Shown: positions 1-8,126 of the stretch, piece by piece
Numbering within the stretch: the first letter of the stretch is position 1
Layout of the letters: each line of letters starts with the position of its first letter
Source: a virus
IMG/VR virus record: IMGVR_UViG_3300010885_091183
Coordinates: 1-64,000 of that record
Strand: one strand, 5' to 3'
DNA length: 64,000 nt
Program-made: the position numbers and the translations under genes
Notes under the pieces: generated by a model
Told to the model about the DNA's origin: nothing
What the model saw: only the letters and a program-made list of their open reading frames with translations
Databases searched by the model: none

Positions 1-1851
1 GTGGATCAGCCAACATTTTTTAAAAGCGTCAAGGAATCAGTTTGGCGTGGCAATTTCAAATCTTTGAAAGAATATTACCAGTTGGGTGGAAACATGTACC
101 CAAATACTGGTCGTTATGAATTTGATCCACGATACTACGAATTCAACAAATGTGAGCTTGAAATCGATCCAGATGAGCCGATGGATGCCGTTGAAAATTA
201 TGATACAGCACGCAGAAAAAAGGAAATCATCAAGTGTACTGAAAGTTTTTCATATTTTTGTCATAAGTATGTCAAGATTTTGCATCCCATGCGGGGTTTG
301 ATTCCATTTATTTTATTCAAATATCAGAAAAAAACCATTCATGATTATGAGAAAAATAGGTTCAACATCATTTCTAAATTCCGGCAGGGAGGTCTGACAA
401 CAGTTACTTTGTTGTGGGGTTTGTGGCGTTGCATGTTTCAGTTAGATCAGCAGATCATGTTGATCTCAAAGACCGACCGTGAAGCTACAGATATTGGCAT
501 GATGGTTGACAGATCATGTGAAAACATGCCCGAATGGCTGAAGCCTAGAAAAGATGCCAAGTGGAACGACCACTTGAAAATGTTTACGGATACTGGTTCT
601 GTCTGCAAGTTTTATTCACCCGAAGCTGCTCGTGGTAAGTCCGTTACATTTCTTATAGTTGATGAAGCAGCGTTCATCGACGACATGGAGAAGCATTGGA
701 AGGCTATGTGGCCTATCCTGTCAACAGGTGGTTCTTGCACCTTGGTTTCGACGGTCAATGGTTTGGGAAACTGGTATGAACAAACATATCACGATGCAAG
801 AGAAGGCAACAATCGTTTCAATATTATTGATTTGGATTATTGGCAACATCCAGACTACAACGATGAAGATTGGGTAGCAGAACAAAAGGCGCAGCTTGGC
901 GAGAAGGGTTTTCGTCAAGAGGTTTTGCGTGAGTTTCAAGGTTCGGGTGAAACATATTTTCCCACAAGTGTAATCACATCTTTGACTGAACAATGTAGGA
1001 GCAATAATCCCAGCAGAAAGATGTTTGCCAAATGGAGCAATCCAATAGGTCGTATTTCACAGTTGGACGATGATTTAAATAAAGGCGCTTTGTGGGTTTG
1101 GAAAGAACCAGTTGATGGACACGAATATATCTTGAGTGCCGACTGCGCTGAAGGTCAGGGCGAAAATAATGATAGCAGCGTATTTCACATAGTTGATACG
1201 GCAACTCTAGAGCAGGTTGCTGAATTTTACAGCAATATAATTGTGCCTTATGAATTTGCTCAGGTAGTAAAAGAAGTTGCAATTTACTACTACAATTCTC
1301 TAGTTGTTGTAGAGAATATGGGTCCCGGAGGTGCAGTCCTAAGTGCTTTGCAGCATAGCTTACAATATGACAATCTTTATTTTGAATCAAATAAAGCAAA
1401 TGCTAAACCCGGAGTAAAAATTGGTCAGGTAAATCGCTCTTTGTATTTGGAAAGTTTGCAAAGCAGACTTTTGAATGGCACTCTTCGCATCAATAGCATG
1501 AGATTTGTGACCGAGTTGCAAACCTTTGAATTCAATAAGGTTGCAAGAAAAGCTCAGGCACAAAAGGGCAAGCACGATGATGCTATCATGGCGATGTGCA
1601 TTGGATTGTTTGTTCGTGATTCTATGTTGAGAGATTTGCCCGTGGGAGGTCAAGCTACATTGCCTATGCCGATAGTCAAAGCTCAGGTGTATGAAGATAT
1701 AAAAAGAGAATTGCTTGAAGGTAGGCCAGAGGAAATTTTAATGGATAGCGAGTTAGATATTTTAGCACCAGATAATGAAAACTATATGTCTGGGGTCGTT
1801 ATGACTCAACAGAGGCGTGCTCATAAAATACTCAAAGAGTTCGGGTGGTAA
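1..1851 (+). CDS. Terminase large subunit (T4 gp17-like), possibly 5'-partial
   Basis: This is the ATPase-nuclease motor that pumps DNA into the prohead and cuts the concatemer. The N-terminal ATPase has a deviant Walker A region (residues 125-134, FRQGG then LTT, with no Lys in the usual GK[ST] place, a known variant among terminases), a Walker B LIVDEAAF (Asp221-Glu222) and a coupling motif STVNG (250-254). The C-terminal RNase H-like nuclease shows acidic residues in SADCAEG (Asp381), VVENMG (Glu438) and KHDDA (Asp526/527). At 616 residues it matches T4 gp17 in size. The first codon is GTG at the very edge of the window, so the true start may lie further upstream. Its stop lies one base before the start of the next gene. 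Confidence 0.95.
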   Translation: MDQPTFFKSVKESVWRGNFKSLKEYYQLGGNMYPNTGRYEFDPRYYEFNKCELEIDPDEPMDAVENYDTARRKKEIIKCTESFSYFCHKYVKILHPMRGLIPFILFKYQKKTIHDYEKNRFNIISKFRQGGLTTVTLLWGLWRCMFQLDQQIMLISKTDREATDIGMMVDRSCENMPEWLKPRKDAKWNDHLKMFTDTGSVCKFYSPEAARGKSVTFLIVDEAAFIDDMEKHWKAMWPILSTGGSCTLVSTVNGLGNWYEQTYHDAREGNNRFNIIDLDYWQHPDYNDEDWVAEQKAQLGEKGFRQEVLREFQGSGETYFPTSVITSLTEQCRSNNPSRKMFAKWSNPIGRISQLDDDLNKGALWVWKEPVDGHEYILSADCAEGQGENNDSSVFHIVDTATLEQVAEFYSNIIVPYEFAQVVKEVAIYYYNSLVVVENMGPGGAVLSALQHSLQYDNLYFESNKANAKPGVKIGQVNRSLYLESLQSRLLNGTLRINSMRFVTELQTFEFNKVARKAQAQKGKHDDAIMAMCIGLFVRDSMLRDLPVGGQATLPMPIVKAQVYEDIKRELLEGRPEEILMDSELDILAPDNENYMSGVVMTQQRRAHKILKEFGW

Positions 1852-1852
1852 A

Positions 1853-2833
1853 ATGCCAATAAAAAAACTTGCAGATTTCCTTCGTGAAAAACAAGAATCT
1901 CGGTGCAAAATAAGATGCTGTTGTCAAAATTATCGAGAAAACATTTTGGCAAACTTTTCGTCCTTGATTCTTAAGAACCAAGATGCAACGGATATGGTCA
2001 AAAATATTCTCGATGTAAATAAAATCAAGAAAAACCTTGAATCAATTGCCTATCCGTATATAGAAGCATTTTGCATAGCTGCTAAATCTGGAAGCATAAA
2101 CAGTTTAGAGAAGAATATGACTCGTTGTAGATCATGGGTCAAAATTCATGGAATAAATTCAGCAAATTTAGCTGTAGTTGAAGAGTTGATTCAAAACTTT
2201 GAAGCCAAACATCTCGGAGAAAGTTTTGGTCCTATAGATGTCGATATAGTGGTAAACAGTCTTGTTACAGAATGCAATATTCTTTTTAATCAGGTTGTGG
2301 CAAAGCTCGAAATGATTACCGAGCAATTGGAATTAAGCAATTCAATTGAGTTAGAAGCAATTCTGCCAGAGGATGGCTTGATTGTAGATTCCATGTTGGT
2401 CAAAATTAATGGAATTTATCCTGCCCTTTTTACATTAACTCATACGCATCAAGGATTTAAAGCTGAGAATTTTGTAAGCAATAATTTACCCGATAGAGTC
2501 AGCACTCAGTACCAAATTTTGATGAAAAAATTGCAGGAAAATCCAAACTATAAACAAATTATTTCTTTGTACATGCCTCAACCTACTGCAAAGAGAAGAT
2601 TGTTTGAGCAAAAAAAGAAGGAAATAGCTTTGGGATATAAAACCATGCTCCCAGAAGGAACTACTCTGACCAATATGATTATTGATGAAAATATTGACTA
2701 TTGGCGTGTTAAATTGCCTAAGGAGTATCTCATCAGTTCGTTACACGAAGGCGATATGTTGAGTTATCATTTAGTAGAAGATGCACCAGTTCGTTGGCTT
2801 GAACTGGTTAAGAAAGGGCAAAATGAAAAATAA
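1853..2833 (+). CDS. Unknown protein downstream of terminase
   Basis: No family recognised (326 residues). I prefer the ATG at 1853 (MPIKKLADFLREK) over an upstream in-frame start inside the terminase because it follows the terminase stop with one base between. The protein is mostly helical in appearance. A Cys-rich patch (CKIRCCCQ) lies near residue 20 and a stretch near 240-260 is rich in Lys and Gln. Its place directly after terL and ahead of small co-directional genes suggests a packaging, head or tail function, but that is only position. It overlaps the next gene by 11 bases. Confidence 0.75.
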   Translation: MPIKKLADFLREKQESRCKIRCCCQNYRENILANFSSLILKNQDATDMVKNILDVNKIKKNLESIAYPYIEAFCIAAKSGSINSLEKNMTRCRSWVKIHGINSANLAVVEELIQNFEAKHLGESFGPIDVDIVVNSLVTECNILFNQVVAKLEMITEQLELSNSIELEAILPEDGLIVDSMLVKINGIYPALFTLTHTHQGFKAENFVSNNLPDRVSTQYQILMKKLQENPNYKQIISLYMPQPTAKRRLFEQKKKEIALGYKTMLPEGTTLTNMIIDENIDYWRVKLPKEYLISSLHEGDMLSYHLVEDAPVRWLELVKKGQNEK

Positions 2834-3152
2834 CACGGCTGGATTAAAAATTTGTATTTTACAAGCCTTAAAAAACATCCCTGAAGATTTTGCTTTGCAA
2901 GAAGTCAGAGGTTTATTGAGCAAGGCTTTGCAGGTTGTCGAAAATGTGGAGAGCAAGAGAGGCAGCAGGCAAAAGCAAAGGCTGGAGAGAAAAGAAAACA
3001 AGCTTGTATCTTCGCAAAGCTCTGTAAATGTATTACAGAATATCGAAAATGAGCTCATGAACGAAAAGCGCAAACTTGAAGATATTCAGAAGAAAAAGTC
3101 ACAGAGTTTTGATTTGCCTGATAACCAAGAGATGCAAAATGTGTTCGGGTAA
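2823..3152 (+). CDS. Small coiled-coil protein of unknown function
   Basis: 109 residues starting MKNNTAGLK. The start at 2823 overlaps the stop of the preceding gene and has a GA-rich Shine-Dalgarno (AAGAAAGGG) at proper spacing, whereas the longer in-frame reading begins well inside the upstream gene. Residues 40-95 are strongly charged (Lys, Arg, Glu, Gln) with heptad-like Leu/Ile spacing, consistent with a coiled coil. No enzymatic motif is visible. It is translationally coupled in the terL operon. Function unknown. Confidence 0.7.
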   Translation: MKNNTAGLKICILQALKNIPEDFALQEVRGLLSKALQVVENVESKRGSRQKQRLERKENKLVSSQSSVNVLQNIENELMNEKRKLEDIQKKKSQSFDLPDNQEMQNVFG

Positions 3153-3669
3153 GCCAATATTTGAAAAATCTTACATCATAGCAGAAGTGTCAGAAACACT
3201 TGCAGATGACATAATATCATGGTGTTATGACTATGTGCAGGAAAGTGATATTTACTACGATTCTGAAGACCATTCATTTGGTCGTGAAGAATATGTGCAT
3301 TTAACAGTTTTGGGTTGCATAGAAGATACTGAAAAAAATGTATCGGAAACGATATCGAGTTGTAAAAATACATCCTGTCAACTTGGTAAAATAAAATTAT
3401 TTACTCAGAATTCAAAATTTGATGTATTGATGATAGAGGTTGTTGATGATGAAATTCTTAATTTGAATAAACAACTTTTTAAAAATATCATAAATAAACC
3501 AGATTTTCCAAAGTATATTCCTCATATCACAATTGCTTATTTGAAAAAAGGTTGCGGTAAAGAATTTGTGGAAAATCAGCAATTTTGTGGGCGCAAATTT
3601 CCAATTGATGCGCTGGTATACTCCATTAAAACAGGACAAAAAAACAAATATAAGCTGGGGAAAACATGA
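3139..3669 (+). CDS. 2H phosphoesterase (LigT / 2'-5' RNA ligase superfamily)
   Basis: The protein has the two H-x-T signatures that define the 2H phosphoesterase fold: HLTVLG near residue 55 and HITIAYL near residue 135, each on a beta strand. 2H enzymes hydrolyse 2',3'-cyclic phosphates or related RNA ends. The ATG at 3139 (MCSGKPIF) is chosen because residues ahead of it look unlike a fold and lie inside the upstream gene; it overlaps that gene by 14 bases. It ends 4 bases into the next gene (ATGA-type overlap). The substrate is unknown. In this window it is one of two 2H proteins, together with a nucleotidyltransferase and a HAD phosphatase of the RNA-repair type, which makes RNA-end processing a reasonable inference. 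Confidence 0.8.
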   Translation: MCSGKPIFEKSYIIAEVSETLADDIISWCYDYVQESDIYYDSEDHSFGREEYVHLTVLGCIEDTEKNVSETISSCKNTSCQLGKIKLFTQNSKFDVLMIEVVDDEILNLNKQLFKNIINKPDFPKYIPHITIAYLKKGCGKEFVENQQFCGRKFPIDALVYSIKTGQKNKYKLGKT

Positions 3670-4187
3670 GCGACTGGCACGGCATTCTAAAAATCTTGGA
3701 AGTAAATCATGTTCGTAACGGCGAGGTGATTTGGAAAGCAGAGAATCTCACCAATATGCTTCACACATTAGGTGAACAGTTTATTCTGAAATGCGCTTTT
3801 GCCAAAGGAACGCTGGATACTCCCCCCGGAAGTTACTATTTCGGCTTGGATGGTAGGTCCACTTTAGCCTATGCTGATACTGTCAATAGTTTAAGTGGTC
3901 AGGAACCCAACTCTGGTGGTTATGCAAGGCAGGCCGTAAGTTCTGAGAACGGTTTTGTTTTTGAAACTACTGGCACTTCCCCATCCATTTATCGTGCGAA
4001 TAGTCAAGTCATCACATTTACGGCGACAGGCAACTTTGGATTGACGGTTTTAAATCTTTTCATGTGTACCAGTTCTGTTGCGGGTTCTGGTATTCTTATT
4101 GCATCTGTTCCTTTGACGCAGGCGCTGAGCTTGGTCAGCGGAGATTCCATCAATGTGAAGATGTCAGTCCAGTTACACGATGTTTAA
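3666..4187 (+). CDS. Probable virion (tail or fibre-associated) protein
   Basis: 173 residues, rich in Ser, Thr, Gly and Val with alternating hydrophobic residues, typical of a beta-sandwich virion protein. It overlaps the 2H phosphoesterase by 4 bases and is the last gene of the left plus-strand operon. The layout (short charged N-terminus with WKAENLTN, a central glycine-rich part YYFGLDGRST, then long beta strands) resembles in style the 160-residue protein at 23400-23882, which has GDGGTSNGS and a similar strand-rich end. I infer a structural role; no named family is recognised. Its TAA overlaps the stop of the convergent gene in a shared TTAA. Confidence 0.6.
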   Translation: MSDWHGILKILEVNHVRNGEVIWKAENLTNMLHTLGEQFILKCAFAKGTLDTPPGSYYFGLDGRSTLAYADTVNSLSGQEPNSGGYARQAVSSENGFVFETTGTSPSIYRANSQVITFTATGNFGLTVLNLFMCTSSVAGSGILIASVPLTQALSLVSGDSINVKMSVQLHDV

Positions 4188-4630
4188 CCGAGAGTGTCGG
4201 TTAAAATCTGCAAGGGTTTAATTTCTACGAAATGAATGTTATAGTATTGTTTGTTTTCGATTTGCATTTTTTGAAAAAATTTAAATTCACACCATTCCAG
4301 TCCACCATCCTCTTGGTCCAGCAGCCTTTCGGTTGTTCCTAGCTTGTTTTGAACGCTTTTAATTAGTTCAGAATCAATATCTTCGCTTTTAACTTCTACT
4401 GAAGGCATATTGATTTCATAGCCTTCGGCATTATTGAGAACTCGTGTGCCTTGTCTGTCATTTGTGAGCTTGTATTTGCAGAAAATTTCCTGAGCGGGTT
4501 CTGAGGTGTTTCCTTTATGAAACCAGACAGGAACTGTGATGCCTGTGACTTCAAGCTCCTGCCCTTCATGCAGCGCATATCTTTGTTCACGAGTCAAATA
4601 CAAATAGTGACAAACCGTGAGTGTGGGCAT
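4184..4630 (-). CDS. Unknown protein (148 residues)
   Basis: The ATG at 4630 (MPTLTVCHYLYLT) is preferred because AAGGA lies about 11 bases upstream; a longer reading begins at 4651 without a good ribosome site. No family recognised. It contains a beta-rich N-terminal half with WFHKGNTSEPAQEIFCKYKL and a C-terminal part with several aromatic residues. It is a singly flipped gene between two plus-strand genes; its stop codon shares the palindrome TTAA (4184-4187) with the upstream convergent gene. Confidence 0.6.
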   Translation of the reverse strand: MPTLTVCHYLYLTREQRYALHEGQELEVTGITVPVWFHKGNTSEPAQEIFCKYKLTNDRQGTRVLNNAEGYEINMPSVEVKSEDIDSELIKSVQNKLGTTERLLDQEDGGLEWCEFKFFQKMQIENKQYYNIHFVEIKPLQILTDTLG

Positions 4631-4682
4631 GATTCTTTTTTCCTTAGACATACATAAATTATAGTTAATTTTTGGGGCTTAT

Positions 4683-5579
4683 ATGTTAAAAAAACTTATT
4701 TACAGTCTTTTTGCCTGCCTGTGCCTGACAGGAAACTTGAATTCTCAGAACACTTTGAAGTTTTTGGACAAAGACCCGCTAGACAACATGCCGATTCTGG
4801 AGAGTATTCCAGTCGGCAACGAAAGTCCCGCACCTATAGCCAAGCGTGGCATAGAGTTTCGGAAATTCCTCGCCCCTTCGGTCAAAATAGCAGTAGCTGC
4901 TGGTTCAGGCTCTGGAACCATAGTCCACTACGATGCAAAGAAGAATCTTGCGTATGTTGCAACTTGTGGCCACCTTTGGAATGGTGTGATGACCGCAGAA
5001 GAGGGTAAAAAAAAGAAATTGAAATGTAAGATAATTGTTTGGTATCACAATGACCTAAAACTTGATGCTCCAAGAAGTTACGATGCAAATGTCATATTCT
5101 ACAGGTTTATTGAAGGGGCAGAGGAAGATACTGGGCTCGTGACATTCACTCCAGATTGGGTTCCAAATTGTTTTCCTATTGGTCCTGAAAATTATGAGTA
5201 TGTGCGTAGACAGCACTCTCATTCATGCGGATGTGATGCCGGTTCTGAAGTCGCTCACTATGACATCGAAATGGTTGGTATCATTGGTAATGATTTGGTC
5301 ACCATCAAGAATAGCCCTCGTCCCGGCAGGTCTGGTGGCGGTTTGATGAACGACGAAGGTCAGTATATCGGTACTTGTTGGGGAACTCAATATCGTGATG
5401 GTACTGGTAAGGGATTTTTCACACCTCTATTTGCAATTCACAGTTTCTGGAAGAAACAAAAAGACTATGTCTTTTTGTTAGAGCAAAAGGTGTTGATTGG
5501 AATTGCAGATAAACTGCCGATTATCAACAGAGGAACAGATTTGCCTACTCAGGGTTTGATTTTATTTCCTATCAAATAA
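4683..5579 (+). CDS. Exported trypsin-like (S1/DegP-type) serine protease
   Basis: 298 residues with a clear signal peptide (MLKKLIYSLFACLCLTG followed by small polar residues; the Cys residues could also suit a lipoprotein). The mature part has the chymotrypsin-fold triad: His in VATCGHLW (about residue 98), Asp in EEDTGLVTF (about 150), and Ser in PGRSGGGLM (about 218), the GxSGG nucleophile loop. A trypsin-like protease with a secretion signal is unusual for a phage; it would act in the periplasm, outer surface or medium of the host. A near-consensus late promoter (CATAAATT) lies about 25 bases upstream. It overlaps the convergent nuclease gene by 8 bases. Confidence 0.85.
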   Translation: MLKKLIYSLFACLCLTGNLNSQNTLKFLDKDPLDNMPILESIPVGNESPAPIAKRGIEFRKFLAPSVKIAVAAGSGSGTIVHYDAKKNLAYVATCGHLWNGVMTAEEGKKKKLKCKIIVWYHNDLKLDAPRSYDANVIFYRFIEGAEEDTGLVTFTPDWVPNCFPIGPENYEYVRRQHSHSCGCDAGSEVAHYDIEMVGIIGNDLVTIKNSPRPGRSGGGLMNDEGQYIGTCWGTQYRDGTGKGFFTPLFAIHSFWKKQKDYVFLLEQKVLIGIADKLPIINRGTDLPTQGLILFPIK

Positions 5580-6348
5580 GCTTGCGTGATGGACAAACTT
5601 GCATATAGTCACATCGGTGGCAATGATTGCCAACCATGCCGTAAACATCATCTGGATGCGTGGAAATGATGTGCTTATAGGTATCGTGCATTTCTTGCTC
5701 TGCTGCAATTAAGGATTCTTCTGAAAACTTCGCACTTACAAGATCACCACCTTCAAGATAATACAGGGCGCAGTTGATATTTTCTGCTTTAGCACCGAAT
5801 TTTTTTTGTACAACCCTTGCATAACACCTGAGTTGCAGGTCTTTCTTGATGGTGTTGGCGTTTTTTCGCCATCCGCCTTTTTTGGTGGTTTTGTAGTCGA
5901 GAATGAAATATTTTTCGCCCCGAACAATCAAACGGTCTATGAAACCTGTGATAATATGGTTGTCAGGAGGTTGTAAGTCAAACTTGAATTGCCATTCTGT
6001 TTCTCCATCGAAACCGATTTTTTCAGTAATTTCTTTGATGTTTCTGATGTGGCTAGGCAATTTACTCATGTATTCACGACCAAGACTTGGTTTGCCAATA
6101 CCTTCTTGATATTCAATTCTTCCGGCAAGCACATCTGATGCGATTTCATCAATTGTTCTTTGACCTTGTTCCTGCACAAAAACTTCTGCTATTTTATGAA
6201 CAACTTTTCCGTAGGTGAAGTAGGGTTGTTCAGGACCTTCTGGAATCATTTTTAAATGATATCTAAATTTATACTTTTGTTGACATTCGTTCCATGTCTG
6301 CTTTCTGGAAACAGATATGTGTTCGCAAATAAGTCTGTCTTGTTCCAT
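5572..6348 (-). CDS. PD-(D/E)XK nuclease, RecB/Cas4/AddB-like with Fe-S cysteines
   Basis: 258 residues. The nuclease core shows GFIDRL (Asp of motif II, near residue 136) and ILDYKT (D-x-K of motif III, near 149). Four cysteines are placed as in the Fe-S cluster nucleases of the Cas4/AddB type: one near residue 23 (NECQQKYKFRYH) and three at the C-terminus (HCHRCDYMQVC). Such enzymes cut or resect DNA ends in recombination and repair. The SD (GGTGA) precedes ATG at 6348. A GTTAAATA element lies about 37 bases upstream. It stands back-to-back with the primase gene, which supports a DNA-metabolism role. Confidence 0.88.
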   Translation of the reverse strand: MEQDRLICEHISVSRKQTWNECQQKYKFRYHLKMIPEGPEQPYFTYGKVVHKIAEVFVQEQGQRTIDEIASDVLAGRIEYQEGIGKPSLGREYMSKLPSHIRNIKEITEKIGFDGETEWQFKFDLQPPDNHIITGFIDRLIVRGEKYFILDYKTTKKGGWRKNANTIKKDLQLRCYARVVQKKFGAKAENINCALYYLEGGDLVSAKFSEESLIAAEQEMHDTYKHIISTHPDDVYGMVGNHCHRCDYMQVCPSRKLI

Positions 6349-6407
6349 TTTTCACCAAATTATGTTATGCTATTCTAAAGAGTTTATTTAACAAAAGGTA
6401 TTACGAA

Positions 6408-7472
6408 ATGGCAGTTTCGTTCAAAAATTTTGTAAAGTGGGCAAAAGGCCGTTTTGGTGATGACAATGTAGTTGTTGCTGGCAAAGAAGTTAAAATAAAT
6501 AGCATATTTGAGCCTGATGATAATGGTTTTCACCTGTGGTGCAATCCATCCGGGGGGAAAAAGCAAAGAAAATTTGGCACATATCATTGTTGGAAAACAG
6601 ACAAAAAAGGCTCACTTGTCAAATTGATTATGCTGGTGGATTTTTGTTCCCGTGATGATGCCCTTGCCAAGTTGCAAGGGCATACAAGCATTCGTGAATT
6701 GGAAAGACAGCTTGAGAAAATATTTGCAGCCCAAGACGAAGAGGTTGTGGTTGAGCAGCCCAAGTCTGATTTAAGTTTGCCTGCTGATTGTCTTTTAATT
6801 TCGGATTTAGGCACAAATAACTGGTGGAGAAAGAGGGCTGAATTATACCTTAATGAAAGAAAGATTCCGATAGATGGGCTTTACATTTGCACAGATGGGA
6901 TGAAATATAAAAATAGAATCATCATTCCTTACTATGACCGTCATGGTAAATTAATTTATTTCAATGGTAGAGCTCTTGGTCAGAGCAAAATGAAGTACCG
7001 AGGTCCAGAAAAAGAAGTTGGCGTTGGAAAAGAAGATGTGATTTTTATGGCTGGAAGATGGCCAGATTCAGGCGACTTGGTTTATGTTTGTGAAGGCGAG
7101 TTCAACGCCATGAGTCTTAAGCAGGCGGAACTGAATGCTGCTGCCTGCGGTGGCAAAAACATGGGTGAAAAACAGGCCATTCTGTTGTCGGATTATAGAA
7201 TATGCATTTGTCTTGACAGAGATAAGGCTGGAAAAGCCGGAACCACAAAAATGAGCAGTATGATTGCTGCGCTAGAGACAAGTAAAAAGACAGGCGAAAA
7301 ATTGATGTATGTTGTGCCACCAAAAGGCTACAACGACTGGAACGAGTTTTTACAAAAGAACTCAGCAGTTATGCTGCATTATTACATCAAAAAAAACCAA
7401 AGTCCGTTGGACTATTCAGGCCCACACGGCACAGTTGGTGATTTTTTCGGATTCAGCGATATTTGGCGCTAA
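6408..7472 (+). CDS. Toprim-domain DNA primase-like protein
   Basis: 354 residues. A Toprim catalytic domain is clear: the Glu in VCEGEFNAM (about residue 228) and the D-x-D in CLDRDKAGKAG (about 266-268) that bind Mg2+. The N-terminal part has a degenerate zinc-finger-like region with Cys in HLWCNPSGG and YHCWKTDKKGS followed by a helical stretch as in DnaG-type zinc domains, but only two of the usual four ligands are obvious. No helicase domain follows, so it is a stand-alone primase type. It likely makes RNA primers for replication. Its end overlaps the convergent small gene by 20 bases. Confidence 0.85.
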   Translation: MAVSFKNFVKWAKGRFGDDNVVVAGKEVKINSIFEPDDNGFHLWCNPSGGKKQRKFGTYHCWKTDKKGSLVKLIMLVDFCSRDDALAKLQGHTSIRELERQLEKIFAAQDEEVVVEQPKSDLSLPADCLLISDLGTNNWWRKRAELYLNERKIPIDGLYICTDGMKYKNRIIIPYYDRHGKLIYFNGRALGQSKMKYRGPEKEVGVGKEDVIFMAGRWPDSGDLVYVCEGEFNAMSLKQAELNAAACGGKNMGEKQAILLSDYRICICLDRDKAGKAGTTKMSSMIAALETSKKTGEKLMYVVPPKGYNDWNEFLQKNSAVMLHYYIKKNQSPLDYSGPHGTVGDFFGFSDIWR

Positions 7473-7668
7473 TCCATTCGATGAAAGACTTGTGCTGAAA
7501 AACGCTCTCGTCTTTTTTCTTCTTCTCTGGTTTGTGATGGTGCTTGTAGCCTTTGTTCTTCATGTACCATGCGAGAGCGTAGGGATTATCGATCTCTTTA
7601 TTTTTTTTCATGGCCTTGACAGTACCGCTCCAACCGGGAGGCGCAACTTCACTATAATTGCTAGACAT
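7453..7668 (-). CDS. Small conserved-type phage protein (71 residues)
   Basis: Starts MSSNYSEVAPPGWSG with AAGGAGCG just upstream. The middle carries a short motif, NPYALAWYMKNKGY, followed by a very basic His/Lys stretch (HHHKPEKKKK). Small phage proteins with 'NP-x-A-x-AW-x-M-x-x-KG' are familiar to me as uncharacterised; no function is known. A late promoter element (CATAAATA on this strand, 7694-7701) lies 26 bases upstream, so it is probably a separately transcribed late gene. Confidence 0.7.
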   Translation of the reverse strand: MSSNYSEVAPPGWSGTVKAMKKNKEIDNPYALAWYMKNKGYKHHHKPEKKKKDESVFQHKSFIEWISAKYR

Positions 7669-7693
7669 CCATCGCTCCTTTAAAATGACTCAA

Positions 7694-7701
7694 TATTTAT
7701 G
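7694..7701 (-). promoter_or_regulatory. T4-type late promoter element CATAAATA
   Basis: CATAAATA on the minus strand, 26 bases upstream of the ATG at 7668. It matches the NATAAATA form of T4-like late promoters, which have only a -10-like element read by a gp55-type sigma factor. Confidence 0.6.
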
Positions 7702-7715
7702 TCCCGAGGTATAAA

Positions 7716-8126
7716 ATGCTTTCTTCATCATTGGAAAATCTTCGTAGCACATTTGTGGGTAAAATTTGCACAATATTAACGGTTGGCGTTAACAAGGGAG
7801 GTTTTCCTGACCAACAATTTGCTGAGTTCTTCACAGGAATTGTTGAAGCAATTGACCAAGATGGTGTTTTCACGAAACATCACTTAACAAATTGTAAAAA
7901 CTTTTATTCCATGCAATACATTGTTGGAATCGTAGAAGAACAAATGATTACTGAAGATGATCCTAATTACCAGAAAATTATTGAAGAGGTGAAGAAGGCT
8001 CCTCAACAAGCTCCTGCTCCAGCAGCGCAACCACCGATGCAGTTTGTTGATCCTTCCATGCTTGCTGCTTTACAAAAGCAGGCACAGCAAAACATGGGGA
8101 AAATGCTTCAAAAAAATCAGCCATGA
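7716..8126 (+). CDS. Unknown protein with Pro/Ala/Gln-rich C-terminus
   Basis: 136 residues; no family recognised. The first 85 residues look globular and helical (FFTGIVEAIDQDGVF, then a basic patch). The last 50 are low-complexity (KAPQQAPAPAAQPP, QKQAQQNMGKMLQKNQP), typical of flexible tails on virion proteins. The SD is weak (CCGAGG). It ends 10 bases inside the convergent 493-residue gene. Confidence 0.65.
   Translation: MLSSSLENLRSTFVGKICTILTVGVNKGGFPDQQFAEFFTGIVEAIDQDGVFTKHHLTNCKNFYSMQYIVGIVEEQMITEDDPNYQKIIEEVKKAPQQAPAPAAQPPMQFVDPSMLAALQKQAQQNMGKMLQKNQP

Noticed and set aside
6408-6460. Capsid-targeting sequence on the primase (MAVSFKNFVKWAKGRF)
   Set aside because: The segment looks similar, but no (I/L)-x-E follows, and a primase is expected to be expressed early rather than packaged.
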